64,000 nucleotides of DNA, from positions 1-64,000 of the forward strand of contig JAFWEX010000058.1 of NCBI GenBank assembly GCA_017512705.1, written 5' to 3'. Of the stretch, positions 9,252 through 17,743 are shown piece by piece. The notes under the pieces were generated by a model. The model did no database searches, had not been told where the DNA came from, and saw only the letters and a list, made by a program, of their open reading frames with translations. Source of the DNA: Paenibacillus sp. (lineage in GTDB: Bacteria; Bacillota; Bacilli; Paenibacillales; Paenibacillaceae). The position numbers and the translations under genes were made by a program. The number at the start of each line of letters is the position of its first letter. Position 1 is the first letter of the stretch.

Positions 9252-9950
9252 TCAGTCTGAAATGAGCCGATAAGCGGCTCCATATTTCGGGCCATCCGTG
9301 AAGAATAACCTCACATAGTCGTCTTTGGCGACTTCGACAGGCGGCATTTCATTTTTTCCAGGTACAAAATCACTCAGAAACGGATACACCGTACCATCGT
9401 CCTTGTTCAGCGGTACACCGCCCTGCTTGCGAACATAACAGAGCGCTTCTTTAGGCACAGGCACTTCGGCCGTCACGGTGATCAGAACCGTCTTGCGTTT
9501 CTGAAAAAAACCGCTCTTATAGCGAATGGCAAAGCGGATATCCGCCTTGCCTGCACTTGCAATCCCTCGATTATCTTCATCCTGCTGACGAATCAGCACA
9601 GGCCCATCCTCATGCATCTGACATGCATACACGGTGTACTGGATCGCACCAAAGCCGGTGATTCGGTCTGTATACCCGTTGTTAGCCTTGTACTCCTCGC
9701 GTGTATACAGCTTCAGCTTGCCTTGTGTCCATGCTTCTGCACGGCAGCTTCCACTGTGATCCGCATCGCCCCAATGTTCATCAGCCACGCGATCCCCGTT
9801 CATCTGATTAAGTTCCAGACGTTCTACATATACTGCCTCAAGCTGCTCCGGCCAGAGCCAGCGAAGCGTGCAGCGATCTTCGTCCACCGCGAGCGTTAGC
9901 TTTCGAATCCGGGGAGCTGAAGGATCTGCATCTGCATTCATAACCCGCAT
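9252..9950 (-). CDS. Uncharacterised beta-rich protein of the GTPase module
   Basis: 232-aa soluble protein without signal peptide or membrane segment. The predicted strand pattern (alternating hydrophobics such as IRKLTLAVDEDRCTLRWLW at the start and KTVLITVTAEVPV near residue 175) suggests one or two immunoglobulin/FN3-like sandwich domains. I recognise no catalytic motif. It lies 21 bp after the VWA membrane protein and 53 bp before the GTPase gene on the same strand, so it is probably part of the same transcript and complex. An alternative start at Met4 (MNADAD) is possible. Confidence 0.7.
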   Translation of the reverse strand: MRVMNADADPSAPRIRKLTLAVDEDRCTLRWLWPEQLEAVYVERLELNQMNGDRVADEHWGDADHSGSCRAEAWTQGKLKLYTREEYKANNGYTDRITGFGAIQYTVYACQMHEDGPVLIRQQDEDNRGIASAGKADIRFAIRYKSGFFQKRKTVLITVTAEVPVPKEALCYVRKQGGVPLNKDDGTVYPFLSDFVPGKNEMPPVEVAKDDYVRLFFTDGPKYGAAYRLISD

Positions 9951-9971
9951 ATTCCATTGACCTCCCTGATG

Positions 9972-11255
9972 TTAAAATCCTTTGCTGCTTGTGTCTCGTG
10001 GTCGCTGCCCGAATCCTTCCGCAGAAGAAGTCCCACGACCAGCATCCCGGCGTCCTTTACTCTTACGCGGCGTGTTCTCTTTAATAGGAACAATCCATGA
10101 GAAGAGGGTAAGCACACCCGACAGGATCAGCATTGCTCCCAACCGAACGAAAGCATCACCTACATTCGAACCGTTCAATCCCCACTCTAGCAATAAACCA
10201 GCTAGTAAGCCGGAGACTGCACCGCCCACACCAAAGCTGAGCGCAAGATGTCGGTTATCAAACACAAGACCAAGGGATACACCTAGGGCTACACCGATTA
10301 ACAGTAAGGCAGCGACGCGGAAAATGGCGAGATATACGCTATGTTCCATGGCACCAGTACGCTCTGTCACGAGTGTACGTTCATCAATCGTATCGTAAAT
10401 CTGCTGGAATGCCAGGTCCAGACCACCTGCATCCGGCACATCATAGTACATTCCGCCGGTTTGCTGAGCTATGCTCTTGAGCAGATCTGTTCCCGAAGGG
10501 TCAACCAGGCTCAAGCCAACCGTATGAATCGCAACCTGTTCTTGTACATACTGCGGCAGAATACCTGAGATATCAGCATCACTGAATCCGTCAGATAACA
10601 GGATAACGACGGTTCCCCGCTTCGCATCTGGCTTGCTCTGGATCAGTTCCATCCCTTCCCGGAGTACCGCATCAAAATTAGTCCCACCCGGCGTTGTCAC
10701 AATGCTGTCGATTTGGTTATTCACTTCATTTTTCGAAGCTTCGCTATCTACCGCAATGAAGGGTTGCAACAATTGTGGCTGATCGTCAAACGTAATCACC
10801 GCCACCTGCTTGTCGCTCTCCATCTGGTTGATCAGCGTTTTGGCTGCTTCAAACCGCCCATTATTCGGATCGGTGTCGTTCATGCTGCCGGAGTTGTCGA
10901 TCATCAGGACGATATCTTTGACCTGCTTCGCCCCGCCCGGATTGATCTGGTATAGCAACTGCAAACCTAGTCCAGCCACCAACAGCAGAGCCAGTGTTGC
11001 CGGAACGAGCAGCTTCCAGGATAAGCCGAGATATCTGAGCTTCCACGAAGCACCATTCAGACGTGGTGAGATCATCTCCGCTAGTAAGCAGAACAACCCT
11101 ACACTCAGTGCCAGCACACCAAAGTATAACCCCATCAGCAGCAGTCGCGGCATCTCCCCAAGCCACTGATGCAGCATGATTTCCCCTGCCGCAAAACCGA
11201 CTGCTCCGCCAATGAGGCTGAACAGCACCAGGAGAAGATTAATTTTTCGCTGCAT
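9972..11255 (-). CDS. Multi-pass membrane protein with VWA (MIDAS) domain
   Basis: 427-aa protein with three N-terminal membrane segments (about 6-27, 37-60, 82-104), a von Willebrand A domain at about 110-290, then three further segments (about 305-330, 340-362, 368-390) and a basic Lys/Arg-rich tail. The VWA MIDAS is complete: DNSGS (residues 120-124), the Thr of TTPGGTNFD, and the Asp of LLSDGFSD, so it should bind a divalent metal and a ligand protein. A VWA domain between membrane segments resembles BatA/BatB-type proteins. The start 12 bp downstream of the longest ORF start is chosen because AAAGGA then has suitable spacing. It sits in the tubulin/GTPase module and may anchor the soluble partners. 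Confidence 0.85.
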   Translation of the reverse strand: MQRKINLLLVLFSLIGGAVGFAAGEIMLHQWLGEMPRLLLMGLYFGVLALSVGLFCLLAEMISPRLNGASWKLRYLGLSWKLLVPATLALLLVAGLGLQLLYQINPGGAKQVKDIVLMIDNSGSMNDTDPNNGRFEAAKTLINQMESDKQVAVITFDDQPQLLQPFIAVDSEASKNEVNNQIDSIVTTPGGTNFDAVLREGMELIQSKPDAKRGTVVILLSDGFSDADISGILPQYVQEQVAIHTVGLSLVDPSGTDLLKSIAQQTGGMYYDVPDAGGLDLAFQQIYDTIDERTLVTERTGAMEHSVYLAIFRVAALLLIGVALGVSLGLVFDNRHLALSFGVGGAVSGLLAGLLLEWGLNGSNVGDAFVRLGAMLILSGVLTLFSWIVPIKENTPRKSKGRRDAGRGTSSAEGFGQRPRDTSSKGF

Positions 11256-11267
11256 GTCTACATGCAT

Positions 11268-11463
11268 CCTTTCTCAAAACCCGCCATATGCAGGCTGACT
11301 TAGTACCCTGTCACCTGAATAAATTGAAAACTACACAAGTGAATTGGAAGGCCACTCCCACTCCTGCTCAACTAAACAAGTTGAACTAAAGATGGTTACC
11401 TCGTCACTCCCCTGACAGAATGACCTTCCAGATGTATTGGGCGTTGTATTGTCTTCTCATCGC
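11268..11463 (-). other. Intergenic gap inside the module with partial repeat copy
   Basis: 196 bp between the 859-aa protein gene and the VWA membrane gene. No ORF or clear terminator. Positions about 11404-11430 (CACTCC..TGACAGAATGACCTTCC) resemble 17503-17528 in the other gap of this module, suggesting a shared dispersed repeat fragment. Confidence 0.4.
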
Positions 11464-14043
11464 TTATCGAAGCGGAGATAGCTTCTCTGCCAGATCCGTA
11501 GGGTGAAGCTCATAACCATTCTCCGTATACGAGTTATAGTACACTTTGCCGTTGCGATAAACCATAAGATCCTCCAGATGGAAACCACCCATAAGATTGA
11601 GCTTCTCCACCCCACTGCTGCGTTCTTCATACACCACACCCAGCTTGTAGATGCGTGAGGTCTCCTCTGCATGTGCTGCATAATCCAGAAAAGCACTATG
11701 GTGGTCGCCAAAAAAGTACTTCTCCTCATACCGATGCTCCTGCGTATAGTCGAACACTCTTATGCGAACAACGGCCTGTTCTTCCAGTGTGCGGTACAGT
11801 CTGCGGAATAGATCATCCCGGGTTAACACATCTCGATCCCCATACGTAATCGTCACATTGGCCCGCTGGAGTAATTCCTCTTCAAACGGCAATCGCAGCG
11901 GTTCCGCGGAGAACAGCAAGCTGCGGCATACTTCCATAAGACGTTGAAGCAAGCGGTCACTGCCCTCCGTGGCGAGCTGGTTCATATCACCCATGTATCG
12001 ATCTTCGAACCATACATCCGGTCCACGTCTCGCCTCCAGATCGGCGATTAGCCCTTCTGTTACCCTGCCGTAATATTCCATAACATTCTGTCCGATGTAT
12101 TCATCGGCAGCGGCGATACTCTCTTCAGCCACTCCGCGCAACGTACGTTCCAACGCTTGAAGTGAGTTGGTAACCTGAATACTGTAACGATGCAGTTCTT
12201 CCATTTCTGTATCGTAGATGCGAAGCAGATGTAGTTCATTTTCCAAACGAAGCAGGTCTACCTTGGGTTCGTATACACGTTCCAGCAGGCAGTCGATCAG
12301 ATTGCGCACACTCTGCTTGTCGCGGAAGAGCGCCCGCTTGATCGATTGGTCCTCTACTCGCTCCTGCTGACGCTGTTCCAGCAGGGCACGTGCGGATTCA
12401 AGCTGCATCGACTTGTCGCGGATCAGTGCCAGTAGCGCTTCACGCACACTGCCCGGCTCACCGTCGCTCCAGGCAGCCCATTGAAAGTAACCCACTTCGG
12501 GGTACTCCATATGGGACTGTTCAGCCTGACGGCGAAGCGACCCGGCAGAACTGCGCTCACGGACACGCTCCTGTATAGGACGGACCACATTCTCGCGGAA
12601 ATAGGCTTCCGCCCCATCTCCATACAGTGCTCGTTCAGCTTCCCGCAAGGAGAGCGGCTTGAGCTCAGCAAAGCTGCGATTATGCGTCATGATGCCACTC
12701 ATGCCACTAATCAAGTCTTCACGCGGTAGCAGTCCCTCTACTTTGCGCTCCACCGATGAAGCATCCAGTCCGAAAAAAGCAAGCTTCTCCTTGATGCTCC
12801 AATCCGGCTCTTGCTGCAATCGACGAAGGAGATAACGGTAAAGGTGATACAACACCGTCAACGCAATCGGTTTGTTCGGCCGCCTGATCTCGGCAAAACC
12901 TGCACTGGCATATCCGTGCTGATCTGAGGTGGTGCGGATATTATTTTTAAACGATGTATTATTGTAGGTATTCGCGCCTGTGCTGGCGATAGCAGTCCGG
13001 TCTTCGTGAGTCTCCTCCTGCTTCCGGTTCTTCAGCAGACAGATGCGGCAGATGATCTCGGCATTTTCAATCCAGCCGCCAGGAACACCCGTACCACGTT
13101 CGTTTTTGTCCGATAGAACATAGACAAGGTCGAACAACGGAGCAGCAGGATGATTGATAGGGATGGAGATTCCGTCCTCCGTCACCAGCAGATTGCCGCT
13201 AAACCTGTAGTCCAATGATTGCATGAAATCAAGCTCTCGCAGAAACGCAAGTCCTGCAGCACTAGCGTATCCGAAGGAATCGACCTGCTCCATCTCGCTA
13301 ACGAGCACATGCAGATCCGTCTGCACCGATTTGAAGGACTGTGCCAAGATCGTCTCGGCAAGCTTCGTAATTTCCGGCAACAGTACATTCAGCGGATCAT
13401 CTGCTCGGGTAATGACGGTTACGTAAATTCGATCAAAGGACGAATACAGACGTCCATAGTCAGCAATACGGTTACTTACCCGTCGCATCATACGGTTCAA
13501 TCCAAACAGCGCGTCCGCCGACTCGTGAAAGCTGCGATGTACGTCCTTGCGGAGCGTCTTGGATGCCTGCCGTTGTGACTGCAAAGTGGAGAGCGGCAAA
13601 CGGTGGTACGTTACCTGTGCATTTTCATGTGATGAAGCAGCTCCATGACTTGATCTAGCATTTTTCAGATGAGATGCATCCAGATTCATCATCGAGCCCT
13701 GCACGGACTCCCTAGGAGCATCACTGTGAGACGAATTTGCTGTATGAGCGGTATTGGCTCCATTTAACGAATCGTCTGCTCCAATGTGCACGTAGACCAC
13801 GCCGTCTTCGTTATCCCATTTTAACTGGTTAATGCCATGCACAGCGGACACTGCAGGTTTCACCAGATCACCGACAAACAGGAACAGGGCCGGGTAATGG
13901 ATGCTACTGCGTCCATCCCCTTGACTGCCCTGACGTTCCTGCTCTGCGGCGTAACGGGCAGCGTACTGCTCCAGTTCTCGCTTTAATGCTTGCTGCATTC
14001 CTTGTTCTGCTTCTATTCGCTGCCTATTTATTGGTACATTCAT
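11464..14043 (-). CDS. Large uncharacterised partner of the tubulin-like GTPase
   Basis: 859-aa protein with no membrane segment. An N-terminal alpha/beta region (residues about 40-90 and 170-330) carries hydrophobic strands such as PALFLFVGDLV, DRIYVTVITRADD and FDLVYVLSDKNE, arranged like a tubulin/FtsZ-type Rossmann domain but without any glycine-rich GTP loop; a Ser/His/Ala-rich linker interrupts it at about 95-150. The C-terminal 500 residues are charged and helical. ATG at 14043 is preferred to the upstream GTG because AAGGTGG sits 8 nt before it. It begins 13 bp after the tubulin-like stop, implying coupling. I recognise no named family; the degenerate tubulin-fold idea is inference. 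Confidence 0.7.
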   Translation of the reverse strand: MNVPINRQRIEAEQGMQQALKRELEQYAARYAAEQERQGSQGDGRSSIHYPALFLFVGDLVKPAVSAVHGINQLKWDNEDGVVYVHIGADDSLNGANTAHTANSSHSDAPRESVQGSMMNLDASHLKNARSSHGAASSHENAQVTYHRLPLSTLQSQRQASKTLRKDVHRSFHESADALFGLNRMMRRVSNRIADYGRLYSSFDRIYVTVITRADDPLNVLLPEITKLAETILAQSFKSVQTDLHVLVSEMEQVDSFGYASAAGLAFLRELDFMQSLDYRFSGNLLVTEDGISIPINHPAAPLFDLVYVLSDKNERGTGVPGGWIENAEIICRICLLKNRKQEETHEDRTAIASTGANTYNNTSFKNNIRTTSDQHGYASAGFAEIRRPNKPIALTVLYHLYRYLLRRLQQEPDWSIKEKLAFFGLDASSVERKVEGLLPREDLISGMSGIMTHNRSFAELKPLSLREAERALYGDGAEAYFRENVVRPIQERVRERSSAGSLRRQAEQSHMEYPEVGYFQWAAWSDGEPGSVREALLALIRDKSMQLESARALLEQRQQERVEDQSIKRALFRDKQSVRNLIDCLLERVYEPKVDLLRLENELHLLRIYDTEMEELHRYSIQVTNSLQALERTLRGVAEESIAAADEYIGQNVMEYYGRVTEGLIADLEARRGPDVWFEDRYMGDMNQLATEGSDRLLQRLMEVCRSLLFSAEPLRLPFEEELLQRANVTITYGDRDVLTRDDLFRRLYRTLEEQAVVRIRVFDYTQEHRYEEKYFFGDHHSAFLDYAAHAEETSRIYKLGVVYEERSSGVEKLNLMGGFHLEDLMVYRNGKVYYNSYTENGYELHPTDLAEKLSPLR

Positions 14044-14056
14044 ACCATCAGCCACC

Positions 14057-17000
14057 TTACTTCAGCCTTCTACGAATGTCGTTCAACTTCGACGACATCG
14101 TTCTGTAGAACTGATAGATGTCTTCCCCGTTCGCCAGTTCTACCCGCTCATACTCCAGGCGATCACGCGACTCCATGAACAGTGCAGCCAGATCGTCCAG
14201 TTTGCTCAGCAATGGAGTAATATCCTCGGAAGCGGTCAGTTCATTATCACGGCGTGAGGATTTGCGCAATAGCGTACTGCGATCCTTCTCGGACAGAGCG
14301 CGGAAGTTGCCAAACACTTCGTACTCAGCGAAATTACGGCTCTTCATCAAGTTGGCGAATGGCTCCCACGCGTCCTCTTCTGGATCACGATCGTAGACGT
14401 ACAGTGCACCTTTTTTAACAATGGTATCTGTGTACAGGGCTTCAATGAAGCGATCATACCACTGTTCTTCATCTTGGTACTGAGCAAGAATGCCTTCCAG
14501 TTCAGCCACTTTGGTCGTGATGGCATTCATCTTCGCCAGTTCCTCACGTACCCGCGCGATCAGCTGCGGAGAGCGTACCAGGTTTTCTTTAGCCATATCT
14601 TCATTAATACTTCCGAAAATATCCTTCACATCTACGCGTGGCAACCCTTCGGATTGCAGACGTTTCAGTTCAAGGACTGCCCGTTTCACTTCACCAAGGT
14701 TCGGTGTGGTGGACGTCAGACGCATGTCGTACGCAGCCAGCTTCGCAGACAGGTCAAATGGTTCTGTCGTGACAACCGCATACCGATTGCTCGTATTTTC
14801 ATCTACCGATTTGGCAGTAACAATCTTATATCCAAGCGCTTGCTCGAATTCACTGCGAACTCTGGCATTATACTGCTTCACACGCGCATTCTCGTACACA
14901 TCTCCCCATGATTTTTCCGGAATCGGAGACGGCAGGTACGTCCAGTTGTTTTTCTCCGTCTGCACCAAGTGGCGTCCAATACCCTCTTTATCCAAAATGG
15001 TGCGTTCGTAGCTCTCTTCATACACTTTGAGAGGTGTATATACGAAGAGTGGTACCCCGTTGCGGGTATTCAGCCAGAAAATCCGGTTCCGCACTTCACT
15101 TTCTTTCACGGTAAAGTGGGATTTGCCCACGGCATTGTTCTGGTAGTTGCGAATCCCTTTCAAAATACCCGGAGCCTGTGCTGGCACGGATACAAATCCC
15201 CAGGAAGGAAAGTGCAGACTGCCTGTGCTGTTGCTCAGATTAAACACCGGAACCGCTTCGTCATCCAGCTTGCCAGCAATGAAACGTTCCACGAATTTTT
15301 CGACAGACTCATCTTTCCCGTATTTAATTACCAGGAAGTCCTCCATGGAGCGAGTAATCAGGTCACCAAACTTCTCACTCAAGAAGTCAGAGATGGAGCT
15401 GACGATATCAATCTCGTTTTCCTTCACCCACTGGCTCGAATTTTCAAGCAGTTCACGGGAGAAGTCACGGATCAAATCATCCGTATCCCGCTTATCCAGC
15501 AGCCCATCCACCACGCTCACGATATCCGGTACACTTACCACGTTCCAATAGTATGTCTTGTTGCCTTTATGATCGATTTGCTCTTCGCCGCGTGTCAGCA
15601 GATCGCCGTTCTTGGCAAAGATTGAGCTGAGCGCATTCAGCGTCTCCGTAAATACGTTATAAATGCGGCTGTTCTCCTGATTCAGCAGCTCGTACAGGTC
15701 TTCATAGAACTCGATCATCTGATCGTTACGTTCCACATCGGCATGCAGCCAGTACTCATGAATTTTGGCTTCAATATAAGCATTCTTTTTCTTCTCTTTG
15801 GAGACAAAAGCACTCTTCGCATCACCGAGCTTCTCTTCGGACTGCTCCTGTGCCGCTTCAATATCACGTGGAATGCGGAAGGCATTCTCGCGCAACGTTT
15901 CGATGTACGACTGAATCATCTTTAGTACACAGAACCCTTTTTCCGTATAAATTAAACGAGAGACATAGAACGGACCCTGTTCAGGATGTAAAAACATACG
16001 TCGGATCTGCTCTGTAAACTGACCTGCAATCTCACCCGGGAGCTGTTTCTTCGCTTTGATGTATTCCTCACGAGCACGTGCCAGGAAGTTCTGTTCCAGT
16101 TCCGTATCCATGTTGACGACCTGGGATTTCACCACGTTGCCATAGGATAGACGCTCGCTGTTCTGGTAACCCGGCAGCGGTTCAGGTACACGGGATTCAA
16201 AGGACTTAACTACACTTTCAAGATCAATGCCCAGCTTGCGAGCGAACTTCTCGGTATCCTCCTGATTCGGTGCTTTGGAGAACATGGTGCTCATTTTGTC
16301 AAACATCCGGTAGGCCAGATACGTCGTCATCTCTTCAATCGGCAGTACGGCCGACGAGGCACCGATAATATTGTAATCATAGTTGGCCGGGTACACTTTG
16401 TTCATCTGTGCGATATTCGTGCGAATGTTGCTGATATAGTCATGGATCGCGAACTCCTCGCCCGATTGCTTCTCTTCACTGGATATAAAGTTGGTGATAT
16501 TCTCCGCGGTCACGTTCATGCAATAGTCGTAGGCATTCTCCAGCAGTTTGCCCTCTGTATTCGTTGCCGAGATCAGATGACACAGGTTAAATGGCGGCAG
16601 TGGCGAGTTTACGGTCAAAATGTTGCCGTACTTCTGCGTAAACCGCTCGCCGCGGCTGTCCACGTTCATCCAGTAATCCAGCTCTTTGAGCGCTGCATAT
16701 CCATTCTTGCGAATATATTCGCGTGTGTGCTCGCTCAGGCTTTTGTTGGACAGGTTCACGTCTGGTGTAAACAGGTAACCGAGCGTGTTGACGCGGTCAA
16801 TACCGGCAGAGCCGTGATCCCGCTCAATGATACCGCGCACGATATAAGAAATATCGAGGAAGCAGCCGCTGCCTGTACCACCGGACAGACCGGTGAGCAG
16901 GAACACCATCAGTTTTTTGTTCGTGCCAACGGATAGGGTTTTGATCTTTTTATCGATGGCCTGCACGACTTGATTGATCTTCGTAAAAAGAAGCAAACGC

Positions 17001-17446
17001 CCGGCCTGACGTACCCCTGCCGCTCCGTTCATGCCATCTGTGATGCTCAGTTCAGGAGAAAGCCAGTCCGTGATATATGGCTCCAGTACGCTTCGATTCT
17101 GCAACAGTCCGCCAATCTCGGCATTCGATAGTAATACGAATTCGTTGATCGGATCAAGTCCGATGCCTCTGTATTTCTTCGCGCGATCCTGTTCATTGGT
17201 CTCGAATGCGAGAAACTCAACGTTATCCGGCTTCTCCATCTTTTTCTTGGAAACGGGGTCTTGTGGCAGCTTGAAACGGCGGTTAATCTGATATTTCAGA
17301 CGCAGCAGCGCATCAATACCCGTTCCGCCCAATCCGATAATCAGAATCGGGTTATCGATCGTATCGACCCTGATCTTCTCACTGACAATACCTCCGCCCA
17401 GTGATACATCCAGTTGCTGAATATGTTCTCTAACAATCGGTTTCAT
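14057..17446 (-). CDS. Tubulin/FtsZ-like GTPase (Tubulin_2 type)
   Basis: 1129-aa protein. The first 200 residues carry the tubulin-superfamily nucleotide motifs: a T1-like loop GLGGTG (38-43), a segment GAAGVRQAGR (141-150), and the tubulin signature loop GGTGSG (189-194) preceded by VFLLTGLS. FtsZ and tubulin use G-GGTGSG here to bind GTP phosphates. The remaining 900 residues are mostly charged helices with no membrane segment, far longer than FtsZ (about 380 aa), matching the large bacterial Tubulin_2 proteins of unknown function. The ATG at 17446 is chosen over the 54-bp longer ORF because AGGGAGGATAT directly precedes it. Whether it polymerises is unknown. Confidence 0.8.
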   Translation of the reverse strand: MKPIVREHIQQLDVSLGGGIVSEKIRVDTIDNPILIIGLGGTGIDALLRLKYQINRRFKLPQDPVSKKKMEKPDNVEFLAFETNEQDRAKKYRGIGLDPINEFVLLSNAEIGGLLQNRSVLEPYITDWLSPELSITDGMNGAAGVRQAGRLLLFTKINQVVQAIDKKIKTLSVGTNKKLMVFLLTGLSGGTGSGCFLDISYIVRGIIERDHGSAGIDRVNTLGYLFTPDVNLSNKSLSEHTREYIRKNGYAALKELDYWMNVDSRGERFTQKYGNILTVNSPLPPFNLCHLISATNTEGKLLENAYDYCMNVTAENITNFISSEEKQSGEEFAIHDYISNIRTNIAQMNKVYPANYDYNIIGASSAVLPIEEMTTYLAYRMFDKMSTMFSKAPNQEDTEKFARKLGIDLESVVKSFESRVPEPLPGYQNSERLSYGNVVKSQVVNMDTELEQNFLARAREEYIKAKKQLPGEIAGQFTEQIRRMFLHPEQGPFYVSRLIYTEKGFCVLKMIQSYIETLRENAFRIPRDIEAAQEQSEEKLGDAKSAFVSKEKKKNAYIEAKIHEYWLHADVERNDQMIEFYEDLYELLNQENSRIYNVFTETLNALSSIFAKNGDLLTRGEEQIDHKGNKTYYWNVVSVPDIVSVVDGLLDKRDTDDLIRDFSRELLENSSQWVKENEIDIVSSISDFLSEKFGDLITRSMEDFLVIKYGKDESVEKFVERFIAGKLDDEAVPVFNLSNSTGSLHFPSWGFVSVPAQAPGILKGIRNYQNNAVGKSHFTVKESEVRNRIFWLNTRNGVPLFVYTPLKVYEESYERTILDKEGIGRHLVQTEKNNWTYLPSPIPEKSWGDVYENARVKQYNARVRSEFEQALGYKIVTAKSVDENTSNRYAVVTTEPFDLSAKLAAYDMRLTSTTPNLGEVKRAVLELKRLQSEGLPRVDVKDIFGSINEDMAKENLVRSPQLIARVREELAKMNAITTKVAELEGILAQYQDEEQWYDRFIEALYTDTIVKKGALYVYDRDPEEDAWEPFANLMKSRNFAEYEVFGNFRALSEKDRSTLLRKSSRRDNELTASEDITPLLSKLDDLAALFMESRDRLEYERVELANGEDIYQFYRTMSSKLNDIRRRLK

Positions 17447-17743
17447 TCGATATCCTCCCTTAGTTAAACCAGTCGGGCTACAACTCATTACACTTGCCAC
17501 TCCGATGACAGAGTAACCTTCCGATCGCTGTTATCCCCAGATTTTCTTGATTCCCTTTTCCAAAGGGAAAAATCTGATGAATAGCATATGCTTCCGTAGT
17601 AGCTTTCTTTCAGAAAGCTTTCAGGCGAACGCTCCGCTTCTTCAGGTTTTCTCTGTCCTCTCCGTTCACATGTAAACAAATTAGCCCAACTTATATTGGT
17701 ATTCCTTTTAAATCAAATCATCCATTTAAACCAAATAATCAAA
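17447..17743. repeat. Hairpin-rich intergenic sequence, probable dispersed repeat
   Basis: About 300 bp separating the signal-peptide VWA gene from the tubulin-like gene. It holds nested inverted repeats (AGATTTTC...AAAAATCT around TTTCCaaAGGGAAA near 17550-17580; GCTTTCTTTCAGAAAGC near 17601-17617) and a segment at 17503-17528 resembling 11404-11430. The pattern is like the non-coding repeats scattered between genes in Paenibacillus chromosomes (my recollection, not checked). A 63-codon ORF in it is not convincing. Confidence 0.45.

Noticed and set aside
14490..15011. Several plus-strand ORFs of 130-220 codons (14474-15625)
   Set aside because: Antisense to the tubulin-like gene, low complexity and without ribosome sites.
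17488..17679. 63-aa minus-strand ORF
   Set aside because: Sits in the hairpin-rich repeat between the VWA and tubulin-like genes; product is charged, without a family or ribosome site.
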